From Hemileia vastatrix (taxonomy: Eukaryota > Basidiomycota > Pucciniomycetes > Pucciniales > Zaghouaniaceae): a DNA stretch of 64,000 bases. Each line of letters begins with the position of its first letter. Within the stretch, counting starts at the first letter, position 1. Under the pieces are notes generated by a model. The model worked only from the letters and a program-made list of their open reading frames with translations. It was not told the origin of the DNA and did no database searches. Shown here piece after piece: positions 11,835 to 23,489 of this stretch. Position numbers and translations under genes: made by a program. Where the stretch lies: positions 2,472,656 through 2,536,655 of the forward strand of contig JASXTE010000014.1 in assembly GCA_030280995.1 (NCBI GenBank), read 5' to 3'.

Positions 11835-12672
11835 TTCTAAATTTTACTGAAATGAGGGAGGGAGACAATAAGATGAATTAGTTTGTCTTTTTACTTATAT
11901 TTAAAAGAAAAATAATAAAATAAAATTTTTCAGGATAAAATCAACTAAAATAATAATCAATTTATTAATTAAAAACAATTTAAAACCAGGATTATATAAT
12001 AATCAGCTGAAGTATTAAATTTAAATTTCTTATTAACAATTTTATGATAATTATTATCAGGATTTTAAAACAACTGAGAATTTAATAATTAACAAGACTT
12101 AATGCCTACTGAAATATTAAATATGACTTTTTAAAAAAAATTTATTGTCAGGACAATTTTTCAACTGGAACAAATAAAATTTAAATATACCAGGACAAGA
12201 GTCAACTGAAAATTATAATGAATAATAATTTTTTTAAAATATAATTTATTACCTCTAGGACTAAGAACACAATTGCTCTATCTTTGTCAACTAGAAAAAA
12301 TAAAATAAATAATCAAAAAAAATTTTAATTCCAATTTACTAGACACCTCCCCCTGTTAAATGAGCAAATTAATGCCACTTACAGAGTGCTGAGTAAAAAG
12401 AAAATATGTAGAGAGTGAAGAGTGCTAAGTGACCCACAAATAGTAATTTCAATAATTACCACAAAATATAAGATGTTTAGTCAATATATGAACCTAAGTT
12501 TTGGAGCGTGGTTTGATTCCCATTCGCAGCAAAATTTTTAGTCACTTGATATATGACGTTTGTTGTTTTCGTCATTCACTCGTCCTTATAGATACCTCAA
12601 ATGGCAGTGGTCCCCACATTCTCCAGCCTCAAGTAATCAATGCTCCGTCAACTATTTGGAAAGGCCTCCAAT
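11835..12672 (-). other. Element B 5' leader
   Basis: Noncoding AT-rich leader between ORF1 and the 5' LTR. Its LTR-proximal end has GGAGGCCTTTCCAAA on the minus strand one base inside the LTR, shared with element A, and it is flanked by a partly palindromic TTGGA...TCCAA. It is the likely primer site, but the primer is not identified. Confidence 0.45.
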
Positions 12673-13465
12673 TGTCAGGTGGTCCTTCAAGTATAGAAGA
12701 GTTTTCAAGGAGTTTCAAGGACGGCAACAGTGTATTTCAAAGGATTCAAAATGTGTACGTATTTCTCTTATCTTTTAAAGATTTTTTACTCAAATAATTT
12801 AAAGAGGTAAAGGGATAATTAATTTTTTATTTAAAAGTTTAGAATTACGGTTTAATTTAAATACTAAAATGATAATAAATAGTCTTTTATGTAGTTGTAA
12901 TAAAATAAGTAAAGAATGTCCTGAAAAGCACAAAAGTGGGGGCCTTTTATAGGCAAAAGATGAGGGAAATAAAGACACAGAATTTACACCATCTACTGTA
13001 AGAATGTGAAAAAGAAGATGACTAAAAGGAGTATATATATGACATAAGAATAAATTAATTGGTACGTCAACAAGGGAACAATTTTATTAGTAATAAAGTA
13101 TGAGTTCCTTGGACTGTCACAATTAATTACTTCACAATTAAGTTAATTATATTAATTTCACAGAATTCCAGATCTCTCAATGAAGTAATATAATAATCTT
13201 AAGGTTTTTTTATTATAATTTTATTATTAATTTTTATTCCCAAACAACTGTACTATTGAGCACGGTGTTAGGGAGTAAAAATGTATGGGATACTTACTTA
13301 AATTAATTATTTTCACTACTTAATATAATTAGATTAGTTGGTTGTAAGTAATATATACGTAAATGTTAAATAATTAAATATTAATAAGTATTTTAAAAAG
13401 GTGTGGCTTCACCTTAGTAAAATAATTAATTATTTTACCAGGTAAGTCTAGTAGCCCGGCTGACA
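12673..13465 (-). repeat. 5' LTR of element B
   Basis: 793-bp partner of 4969-5770, TGTCAGG...GCTGACA in plus orientation. The promoter-like TATAAAAGG lies on the minus strand at 12945-12951 and is conserved in the LTRs of A, C and the solo copy at 36.6-37.9 kb, so it is the probable RNA polymerase II promoter of the family. Confidence 0.93.
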
Positions 13466-15404
13466 GTTTGACCCTCTCAAAAATAAAAATCTAAAAATTT
13501 TGCTATCACATTTTATATATTTGTTAAGTAATAGAAAATGGAGTAGTGTCTTTGACAATGAAGCTTTAGAAAATGAAATAAATGATTTAACTTTATAATA
13601 TAATTTTTGAAACAATAAATCATGTATTCAAAAAAAATTATATATCTTACAATCAAGATGGCAGTATTAATTAAGCAACTCTAACAAATTTGGAAAGAAA
13701 ATAAAAAAATAAGTAGTAAAATGCATAAGTTATCTTTAGAATTTAAGGAAACTTTATAGCTCTACCTGTAAACTAGCCTTAAAGCAGGTTTATATTTAAC
13801 ATGTGGAAATTCATACATAGTACCCTGGCATTGTGAGAGCAGAATATAAATTATGTAGTTTTATTTTATTAATTTATAATAGTATTTTTATTTTTGGCTT
13901 TTTCATTAGTATAACTATATATTTTTTAACTTTTTTGTTTTTCAGAACATAAGTTCAAAGCCTCCCATCACTACTGCAAGTTGAAGCTCCATATGATGTA
14001 ATAAATGAATGATATATTATAATGAATTTTTCTAGAGACTTTTCAAAAATGGTGATTAAGAATACTTATTATAATTTTTTTAAATTTTAATTATTATTCT
14101 ATCTCTTGAAAGGAGATGGACATATCTCAATTTAATTAGTTTTTCCTCAGAAAAATTAATTCTTGATCTAAATAAAATTGCATCACTATAAACTAGATTT
14201 TATTATAAAATTTTACCAATTTTTTTATCTGAACATAGCTGAAAGTAGGTATAAATTAAAGTGTTTCAACATAGTCTTACTATTATCCCACCATTATTTT
14301 CACATTTAGATTTCATTATAATTGTAAAAAAAGTTTTTCAATAATATTAATAATACCTTAATATTTAATAATTTAGTTACATAGTAGATTTTTTATCCTT
14401 TTTTTATATGAGGCTTATTATATAACCACCACTTTTAGATTTTTTCCATTTTGAAGTCTGATAATTTAAATTTTCATTTAACTACCCAAATTATATTAAA
14501 AAAAAATTCAAAAGTATATTTTTTTAATGTACTCTTTTTGATAAACTTATCATTTCTTATAGGTTATTCTTCAACTATTTATTGTAATTAATTACCCACT
14601 CATTTATGGTCTGTTATTGTTGTTAATTACATCCAGACAAAATAAAGATACTCTCATATTATATTTGAGTTTTAAATTAAAAACTAAATACTAGTGGCTG
14701 GTATTAAATATGAAGTTTTTATAACTAAGTTGACCAATAATTAATGATTAAATGGCATTGTATATTACAAATTTTATTGAGTGTATATAAAAATAACACT
14801 CAAGAAATATATATAAGATATACATATAACCATTGAATATCAAAAATGAATTACTTATCAACATGGTCTTTTTTAATGATGTTCAAATTTACTTAAAGAG
14901 ACATTAATATTACCAATTCAAATTTTTTATCAAATATAACAATATTATTATTTCAATTTTAATTATTTTACAAAAAAATTGAGTTACAAAGTAATTTAAT
15001 TCAGTATTTAATGAATGTTTTTGAAAAATATTTACAAAAATAGTAATAAACCCTCACAAAAAAAATATAATTTTTTTTACTTACCATTTGCACAGTATTT
15101 ATAGCCTTAAAATATTGGTATTGCTCTAACAAAAATATTTTTTAAAAAAATTTAAATTTTTTTCATTATTTAATTACAAAATGTCAAATTTATAATTTAT
15201 TTTACCTTACTAAAAAATTTAGTTGAAAATTTAATTTTGGATTTCCAAAAAATTAACTTAAAAGTCAAAAATTAAAAAGCAAAATTATAAATATAGTTGT
15301 GAGAAAGGGGTAAATTAAATTTATGATATTCATATGAAAAAGTTTCATATATTTTATGGTGTTTGAATTTTAAATTTAATGTATTACAAAAATTATTATT
15401 AAAT
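13466..15404. other. AT-rich intergenic DNA, no gene seen
   Basis: About 1.9 kb with frequent stops in all frames. It starts with the right GTTTG target copy of element B. No repeats or coding signal recognised. Confidence 0.5.
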
Positions 15405-16676
15405 AACCAAGCCAAGTGAAATTGGCTTGGGTTTTTGGTATCACTACACTACGCAATATAGGGGGTGGACTTGCTAGCAAGTCCTCAACCTGAACTCAGA
15501 TGGAACTCAGACTGAACTCATACTGAACCCATACTGAACTCTACTTGAACACCCACCTAAAACTGTTCTGCTGAGTGGTGTTCATCCCTGATTGTATGGT
15601 TCCTTTATCAATAGCTCAATGTGTGTTCAATCTATGGTGAGTTTGGGTCCAAGGTTGCGGACTTGCTAGCAAGTCCGCCCCCCATATTGTGTGGTGACTA
15701 GCACTTATTTTTTCTCTTATACTCACATTTTAGTTTTTTTTTGGTTTTTTTCTACCTTTCTTGTTTTTTTATGATTTTTAATGTTTTTATGACAAAAAGT
15801 TGCTTTCAAACAACTTTGGTCTAAATTGTCTCTCACTTCCCCACCAGATTGCACCTGGTGGGGAAAATCACTTTCATTTTAGAAACCAAAGTCCCTTGCA
15901 GGGACTTTGGTTTCTCTGTGTGCATTGCACAGCCAGTTTTTTTCTGGCTGTGCAATGCACTGCATGCAGCACATGCAACAAGCATTGCTGTTGCATGTGC
16001 TGCCCATATCTCATGCAGCTGATTTCAAGTCAGCTGCATGAAATATGGAAGCGAGTGTGCAACGCGCGTTGCATACAGATTTTTCCACCTCCCAGCCTAG
16101 TAAATTGGCTGGGAGGGTGGCAAATGTAAAAGCGAGCAACCAAAGTTGCTTTTAGAGACTTTGGTTGCCTGAAAGCAACACTTCCAGCCAGGGGAAACCT
16201 GGCTGGAAGTACTAAATTGAAATGTAAGGGACCCAAGCCAGTTTCAAAGGCTTGGGTCATAAATTCAGGTTTCCAAAAAGCAGCCAGTAGTAATCTGGCT
16301 GCAATAAAAAGTAAAATTTCTAATTAAAATACATAAATAAATAAAAGTGTGTTCAAATAAGATATACAATGCTCTGAAGCCAGTTAGAAACAGCCTTCCA
16401 TTTTTACACATCAAAACAAAATGAAATGTTGCTTTCAGCAACATTGGCCATGTTTTGATATTTCGAGCCAAGTAAGATCAGGAAAAAGGTTAAGGCAAAA
16501 AAATTGCACAATTAAAAATCTACCAATTTAATATGGTGGGGAGGTTCATATTTTGGAAATAGGTGGTGCAGATTATAGTTCCCTTTAAAAAAATTTGAAA
16601 ATGAAATAATTTTGACGCAATGTAAATTTGAATGTTATGAGTGTATGTTTTTTAGCTACATGAAACACGGTAGCTA
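15405..16676. repeat. Array of about 15 different stem-loops (hairpin array)
   Basis: Successive short inverted repeats, most perfect, with loops of 0-11 nt: 15405-15433, 15796-15817, 15837-15865 (11-bp stem), 15881-15915 (15), 15920-15960 (17), 15966-16003 (15), 16004-16048 (19, one mismatch), 16055-16076, 16085-16120 (13, one bulge), 16136-16168 (11), 16180-16210 (13), 16230-16258 (10), 16280-16302, 16411-16458, 16653-16676. Stems differ from one another but reuse words such as AGCCAG, ACCAAAGT and CCAAGCC. The core is clearly more GC-rich than its surroundings. A MITE sits between the first stem and the rest. Not recognised as a known repeat class. Confidence 0.8.
15447..15696. mobile_element. 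CACTA-like MITE, copy 1a
   Basis: 250 bp with imperfect terminal inverted repeats of about 40 bp: CACTACGCAATATAGGGGG on the left and CACCACACAATATGGGGGG as complement of the right, both running into the palindrome GGACTTGCTAGCAAGTCC. Flanked by ACTA on both sides (15443-15446, 15697-15700). A second copy lies at 47412-47650. It encodes nothing, so it must be moved by a transposase made elsewhere; CACTA-type ends suggest a CMC-superfamily enzyme. Confidence 0.85.
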
Positions 16677-17340
16677 GAATTATGTGGCCTCAATTTTTTT
16701 TAGATGTGAAATTCAGTGTTCCACAAACCTTCATTTGTACAACATGCAGCCAAGTAAACTCTAGCTGGAATTAGTATATGCATAGGAAAAAATGATCATG
16801 CTGTGTACAATGCCTTGGCAACATTATTCTTAAAATATGGATGAAGTTTATCATATGACTGGGAGAGCTGCATTTTTTTGAAAAAGAGATCAGTGAAAAT
16901 TCATGATATCCACATCTGTTTGCCACCAAACTTATTGTTCCTTTCTCTGTCTCACTTACCTTTTTCAAAAGTTATAAATCATATTTTTGCTTTATCATTT
17001 TGAACTATAGGTACTACTTTCTCGACCTTATCCGATTACCAGTAAGTAAATTTTTCTTGCTATTGCATTTTATATCATTTTGGTTTGTTACTCTTTTTAT
17101 CACTTTTGACAAGTCAATCTAATGATTCTAATTCTGAATTTATTTTTAAGGTATCTTTTACTGTAACCTTTCAAATCATTATCAAAAAATTCTTTTTCAG
17201 TTAACTTAAAGTTTTTTTATTTGTTTGTCAATTTACTTTTCTTTATTCCTTATCAGAAGTTTTCAATTTATTTATCTAACTATTTATTTTTTAAAACAGT
17301 GATTATAATGTAAACTTTATAATTAATTTTTATCAATCAG
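16677..17340. other. Intergenic DNA upstream of the TET/JBP-like gene
   Basis: No convincing gene. Holds decayed versions of the hairpin-array vocabulary (for example 16744-16770) and possible splice-like GTAAGTAAAT near 17041, which may mark an untranslated first exon of the next gene. Confidence 0.35.
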
Positions 17341-19254
17341 CTACAAATGAAAGAAGATTTTATAGACACGTAAGTTTATGTTTTGCTTATCATTTTTCTA
17401 TATTTCTTTAATACTATCTCAACCATTATATTATTAATATGAAAAGTAAAACATCATCTCGTACTTGCTGAAAGCATACAGGATATTGTTTTGCTTTTCA
17501 TAATAATAATTATATTGTTTGTACTTTACCTTTAATTTATTGATTTTCAAGTTGTTTCAAAGTCTCCTACTTGCTGAAAGCATACAGGACAATGCTAAAA
17601 TTTAAAAATTAATAATTTATTGAAGTATAACGTTTTAAGTCAATATATTGGTCAGAGCAATATTTTTCATTTTATATATGTGGATATGATAATTCTTTAA
17701 ATTTTTTAATATTACTAGTGTATTGGAGTTATACTCTCATTATATTATTAATATTAAGTGTAGAGCCAAATCTCGTACTTGCTGAACGCATACAGGATAA
17801 AGCTATACTCTTTATATGTATAATTTAATAAAGTATACCTTTGAAACACTTTCTTAATATTTGAAATAAAGAAAAAGTATATAAATTTACTAATATGTAG
17901 ATATGCTTATTTTATATTTCTAATATTGAAGATATGATAAAGTTAAAGTTTTTATTGATTGATAATTGAAATTCCGTTACTATTTTCTAATTTTTAATTT
18001 TTTTCTATTTTAAATCAAAATTGAATTCTCTTAGGATCAAACTATCAATGAGTAACAATTTGAAAAAAAAGGGCCAGGGAAGAACTCTAACAATAGGTGG
18101 GCGAAAGACACTGCTACCCGAATGAAACTTGTAAACGCACTTGGAATGGATACAAACAGGAAGAAGCCACATTTCTATGCATGATCTTATGTAAATAAAA
18201 TGACAGATTGCAATAATTATTACAATTTCTTTCCTGGTTGTAGTATTTATAAACCAAAAGGTGTCTTAATACCTAATGTTCTTGTGCAAACTTTTGAAAT
18301 TCATGAGCTCAAAGAACTAGATATGTTAGAAGCTACGGTGAAATGCATTAAGGATCTTTCTTACTGAAAACATTAAATTAAAAATAATGGTTATCATTGA
18401 AGAGCTGGTGGTTTTGGAAAAATATTTGGTGGTGGCTTTATTTTAGATAGGAATAAATCTTTATATATTCGTAAGTATCACTTTTTTTAATTTAAATACT
18501 GAATTTTTGAATGCTTTTCCTTGCAGATGAATACAATAATGATATTTTAAACACAGATGAATATAAAAAAGGAATGAAGAGGATTTCAATGTACTTTGAA
18601 ATTTTTTTTTTAAAAATATCATATGTAAAGTACAATGAGGCAACTAATCTTTGTGCAAAACTTGGTATTCCTGGATTTTCAAAAGTTTCTAATGAAGAAG
18701 AGGGTGTACTGTTTGCTAGTAATTTAACTTGGACCTCTGGAGCAAATGGTAATGGGTTCTCCAATGAGGTTCATCCTGATAAGGATGCATGTGAGTATAC
18801 TTTAGGAATATTTTTTCCTGAAAATACAGAGAACAATACCATTCATATGAAGTACAATAAGACCCAACCACAACAAACAGGTGGAGAACTTATGTTTCCT
18901 GAAATTCAAAGTAAAATCAACTTTGAAGCAACTAATGTAATAACAGTGACATTATGGCCTACCAATCAACTGAGGCATTTTACCTCAAGATATCATGAAA
19001 TTCCTGGTTTCACAAGGATAGGTTCTTCTATTCAAATCAGCACTAGACTTTTTCATGCTATAGAAAATCTTAATGTTTTTGATATTGATATTTCAGAGTA
19101 CTTGGAAATTCAAGAAGAAAAATATAGGTTTGAATATTTGATTAGTGCTTTGAGAGATTTGTTGAAAAGAGATAACTTAATAGAGGAAGAAATAGAATCA
19201 GCAAAGTATTATTTATCTAATGTTAAGACAAATCTAAAAAATTTATATATTTAA
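17341..19254 (+). pseudogene. TET/JBP-like 2-oxoglutarate Fe(II) dioxygenase gene, decayed
   Basis: Likely exons: 17341-17369 (ATG at 17347, then GTAAGT), about 18033-18470 (ending before GTAAGT at 18471) and 18527-19254 (after a CTTGCAG acceptor); the last junction is in phase. The last exon holds the dioxygenase fold: 'EVHPDKDA' gives the HxD iron ligands (His codon 18772), 'LRHF' the distal His, and 'FTRIGSSIQIS' the 2-oxoglutarate-binding Arg. The segments resemble rust TET-like dioxygenase proteins as I know them. Upstream exon sequence has stops at 18182, 18365, 18374 and 18398 and an A8 run (about 18062) where the frame changes. All four stops can arise by C-to-T change. Known role of the family: oxidation of 5-methylcytosine in DNA. 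Recently inactivated or mis-spliced; catalytic residues remain. Confidence 0.65.
17456..17803 (+). repeat. Three copies of a 30-bp motif inside a probable intron
   Basis: Near-identical CT(C)GTACTTGCTGAAAGCATACAGGA occurs at about 17458, 17566 and 17769, in AT-rich DNA between the first and second proposed exons of the TET/JBP-like gene. Spacings are about 108 and 203 bp, roughly one and two units of ~105 bp. Could be tandem duplication remnants, regulatory sites or duplicated small exons. Confidence 0.7.
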
Positions 19255-20229
19255 ATATTAAAAATTTATATCATATATACACAACTTAATGCAAAATTAA
19301 ACATGATAAATACTGGGAGTAGCTGTAACATTTTCAGTTTTGATAATTATAGTATTATCTATTTTTTTATTTGTGAAATAGAATAATTTTTTTTTCATAA
19401 TATTATAAGAAAATTTGATTTACTTTTGAGGAAATATATAAGTTGTGAAATCTTTAAATGTCATTTTTATTAAATTGGTAGCAAAGGTTCTAAAATAAAA
19501 AAACTATAATAAAGAATTTGAAATATATTAGCCATAAAAATGTGCTTTTAATGCTACCAAATTAACTGTATAGTATTTTAGATCAAAAAGGCTTATTAAT
19601 AAATAATTTATTAATAAAGAGTTGATGAAAGAATTTTGAATCAATAATACATTAAATTGTATTTTTTTAAAAATACACTCATTTAATTATTTAAGTTGTT
19701 CTACTTCTGATTAAAAATGTTAAAATCAATGAAAAAAATTGTAAAAATTAACAGATTATTCAATATTAAAGGTAAAGTAACAAAACTAGAGCAGTTATCA
19801 TATTTTTATATAAACAATAAAATATTCAAGAATTTAATGCAAGTATTTGAAATCATACAAGTAGATTTTAAATTCTTTGTTATTTCTGGACTTACAATAA
19901 TTTTTTTTGATAATTAATTTAGAAAATCATGTCAAAGGTTTCTTAATAAATTTCAGAGATGGTCACATGTTTCACGTATTTGAAGGAAAATAACTTGAAT
20001 TATACAAGATAAATCATATACACAGAACTTTATCTTTTTACATGTTGGAATATTAATTTATTGAAAGGCTATGTTTAGCAAAAAAAGGTGATACTGGCTG
20101 AATGGAGCTCCAGTGATTAATAAAATCTGCAGAAATAGCCCTAGCAATTCCTGGAGGACTTGGGGTATCAAATTTTAAAGAAATGGATCACACTTCCCTA
20201 TAAAAGGTTTTATTAATGTTAAAATATAG
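19255..20229. other. AT-rich intergenic DNA between convergent genes
   Basis: No gene supported. The 66-codon ORF at 19717-19917 is Lys/Ile/Asn-rich as random AT-rich sequence would be. Confidence 0.45.
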
Positions 20230-22475
20230 TTATTTAAATTTTTCCAAATTATTTCTTCCATAAAATGATTTTTTTTCATGTAAATTAAGAAACTTAATTT
20301 CTGATATCACCTCCAAAAAATCAGCTGCTGAAGCCAATCTATGATCTTGACAGCTCAGAAATAAACCACAGACACCATTGAGTATATAGAATGTGAAAGA
20401 TTGATATTGGTGGTGGGAGTATTCAGAATTTATCTTGTTTAGTACAACCTTTTGTTTCTGTTCCATTATAGTAAGTTGAGTATTTTTGTTTTTCTGACTC
20501 ACTTGTTGAGCTTTGCTAGTCTTTCCACTTGATATTGTTGCAGCATAATATTTTGATTTAAGAATGATAATTGAAACAATTATATCAATGATAATGTTGC
20601 TGATTTGAAGAAGAGTTGACATTGATATATCACAGGTTTGAAGTGCAGTGGGACCAACTTCTAAGCCATCAGGAATTGGCCTCTTCAGTTTTGAAAGGTG
20701 CGCTAGAAGCTGAAGACCACATTCAATTGGACAATCTGAGTTAATGTTTTGATGTGATGGAAGCTGGCTGAATTCATTTGAGGTCAGATAAAGTGAAGAT
20801 GATATAAGAGATACCCATGAAGAACGGCAGTGATCACTTGGGATCATTAATTTCATGAGTATTTGGATAAGATTTGATTCAGGGTGATCTGTTTTCTTTC
20901 TTGAGGAAAGAATTTCAGTATTTAAACCATCAGGATCACATAAATCTTCAATTTTTTTTAAAATCAATATTATCGAGTACCCATAGCCGTGAGCTATCAA
21001 TCTCTAAAAAAATATTTGCTACAAAAGAAAAAAAAATAAGTAAAGGAAAAAATTTAAGACTAAAAATTATGGTAACTTACATAACTCAGTAAGTTTTGAA
21101 AGCCAATCTTCTCCACAAGATTTTTCCCAATGAAAAGTAAACATTGGAATATTTAACATGGGTTCTCAGGAAGAAGTAGAAGAGCATAATTCAAGAAGAG
21201 TAAAAATTTACAACCACAACCTAAGGACCTTTGCTGTTCTGATTCTACCTTTATAAAATTTATGAATTTTACAGAATTCCTCCTGAAAATCAGAGTCTTT
21301 TAGAACTGAGGGTGAATAAGTTAAAGGTTTTTTTGATATCTTGATTGGAGTTAATTTCATTGGTAGAGAAGCTTTCAAAGAGTTCAAAGTAGGTAATTTA
21401 GGAAGTGATGGGTATTGCTTCTTAGAAATGAAGGAATTCGGTGATGAGCTGTTTGAATCATCATCTTTATCAAACATATCTTCATGTCTTGAAGAAGATT
21501 TTAAAATTTGCTTGTTTTGATGAACAAGCATAGCTTCATATTCTGACAGTTCATCATCACTATTTTCATTGCTCTTTTCATCACATTCATCAGGGAGAGG
21601 GCATTTATGGATGGAACAATCTACAGTAGGTGAGTTTCTGGCACAAAATATCAAAAGAAAGATAAAAAGTAAAATATGTAAGCAATAAAAGAGATATATG
21701 ATAGAATTTTAAAGATAAAAGAATAACAATAAAAAAAAAGTAAACAAGAATATACTCATTACTAAAGCCTTTTCTTTTTTTTGAGATTTATTATTTGATA
21801 CATCAGAAAAATCTTTAGCAGAAGCCGGTTTAATACATTGAACAAAAGAGGAGCCTTGGGATAATTTCTTTTTCTTGGAGTGGATAACAGGTGTTTTAAG
21901 ATTTTCCTTAGAAGTTGAAGCATGGGTTGAAGCTGATGGTTCATCTGTCTCATCATCATCCCTAATGACAATGACATCATCAGGAGGAATCACAACCTCC
22001 TCTTAAGCTACAAATATATATGAAGAGAAAAAATATTAATAATCTTATCTACTAATTTAAAAGGAGACAAAAAAAGTGAAGAACATACATTTTTCAACGT
22101 TTTTCACATATTGGAGTAAGTCGTTACAAGGGTTAGATAAATATGAAGGAGAAGGATTATTGTTAAGGATCTTGACAAGCTCTTCTGTTTTATCTCTAGC
22201 CAATTCAATTAAATTGTGATACTGAACTCTCGTTATTTCCTGCCTCTCATTGCTAAGTACAGGAGGGTTAGGTGCCATGCCATGTGGCAGACATGGTGAA
22301 AGCTCAAAATCTTCAAAGCAAGTATCAATCAGAGAGTGGGATGGAAAACGTTTGGGAACTGGAAAATCAATTTTTTGAAAAAAAAGATATAGAACATAAG
22401 TGAAATATATAAATTAAGAGAGAGGAACATGATACACATACAAAGTAGAGGTGTAGGATTTTGAATACTAGACAT
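20230..22475 (-). CDS. Unrecognised multi-exon gene (possibly two adjacent genes)
   Basis: Minus strand. Exon 1 22475-22442 (MSSIQNPTPLL..), GTATGTG donor, acceptor CCAG, exon 2 22358 to about 22089, in frame across the junction. Further exons: about 21993-21760 (acidic 'VIRDDDETDEPSAS'), about 21630-21208 (Ser/Asp-rich, with 'CSIHKCPLPDECDE'), an ATG-led segment 21159 to about 21081 with GTAAGT donor, and a last exon to 20230. The exon 2/3 junction is not resolved in frame, and an A8 run near 20952-20959 separates two plausible frames of the last exon. The last part has two Cys/Leu-rich stretches and a hydrophobic segment around 'NIIIDIIVSIIIL'. No domain recognised. It faces the TET/JBP-like gene tail to tail. 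Confidence 0.45.
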
Positions 22476-23489
22476 ATTGATTAATGAATATTAAAAAAAG
22501 TATTTGATATCAAAAAACTATGATTTAATATGATGAATAATTATAAGAAACTCTATTCTAGAAGATTGAAGTTGATAATTTGATAGGATAAAAAATTAAA
22601 TAAGATTAAAATTAAAGTGAGGATGAAAGAAACAGAAAACATAAAGAGGGGGATTATAAATTATTTGAGCTCTTTTTTCATGTATTATTAATAGAGGGGT
22701 AAACTAAGTAACATGCTATATCACAATATGTTTATATTGAAGCAAAATTCGATGTAGCTAACAGAAAATACTAGGAATTCTTTGGGGACTTTTAGTGTGA
22801 AAAGCAAATAATAAAGAATGTATATCCCATATGCAAATTTTCACGGGTAAATACAAAATTTTTTAAATTAGAATTTACTCCTAAACAATGAAGATACACT
22901 TAATTAGTATATTATATGAAAAAAAGGATAATGCTTTAAAACTATTTGTTAAATTTACTTTCAGATGACAATATGAGATTCATGAATATACTGATATGCC
23001 TCACCAAACAAGAAATGAATTATAAATATAAAATTGGTAACATTAGAATTTAAGATAAGATTTTTTTTTTTAAGTGACAGGAGGAGTGTCAGGCTAGGGT
23101 GTGGGCCCAGTGACCAAACCATTGATAAACTTGGATAAAACTAAGGGAAAAAAATTGAATAGTTTTATTTTACAATATATCTTAGTCTGCACAAGATATT
23201 GCATTGTTGTCCCTAACTATACCAATATTGTTACTTTTCAAAAGTTATAGGACTACTAAGTTGATAAAATATTATTATGAATCACCCAATGAAATACCTT
23301 AAGCAACATTTAAAACATTAATATTCAATTTGAGATTTGTATTAGCTAACTTTTCACAACTTACCACAGTTTTGATTAATATAATAAAGCTTGAAAAAAA
23401 TTGTTGAGATAGCCTAGAAATGGGTGCAAGAAAATGATGAAACATATGACTTGAAACTTAACTCATACACTATTAATAAACTTCATGGA
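22476..23489. other. AT-rich intergenic DNA, no gene seen
   Basis: About 1 kb without supported genes. It leads into the palindrome array. Confidence 0.4.

Larger units (their letters stand above)
4969..13465 (-). mobile_element. Element B: complete but decayed Ty3/gypsy chromovirus
   Basis: Two similar LTRs (4969-5770 and 12673-13465) flank about 6.9 kb of internal DNA. A perfect 5-bp duplication GTTTG lies outside them (4964-4968 and 13466-13470), as integrase insertion produces. Minus-strand order: ORF1, capsid, zinc knuckle, protease, RT, RNase H, integrase, chromodomain-like tail. The coding region carries several nonsense codons and frameshifts, so the copy is inactive. Family membership with A and C is clear from shared LTR ends, polypurine tract and integrase tail. 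Confidence 0.93.

Noticed and set aside
15800..16260. Cys-rich 109-codon ORF (plus) and the overlapping minus ORF
   Set aside because: Both are produced by the palindromic arms of the hairpin array; the pseudo-repeats in the peptide mirror the inverted repeats.
18511..18526. ATG at 18511 as start of the dioxygenase ORF
   Set aside because: It lies in an intron; a CTTGCAG acceptor at 18526 and the in-phase upstream exon give a better model.
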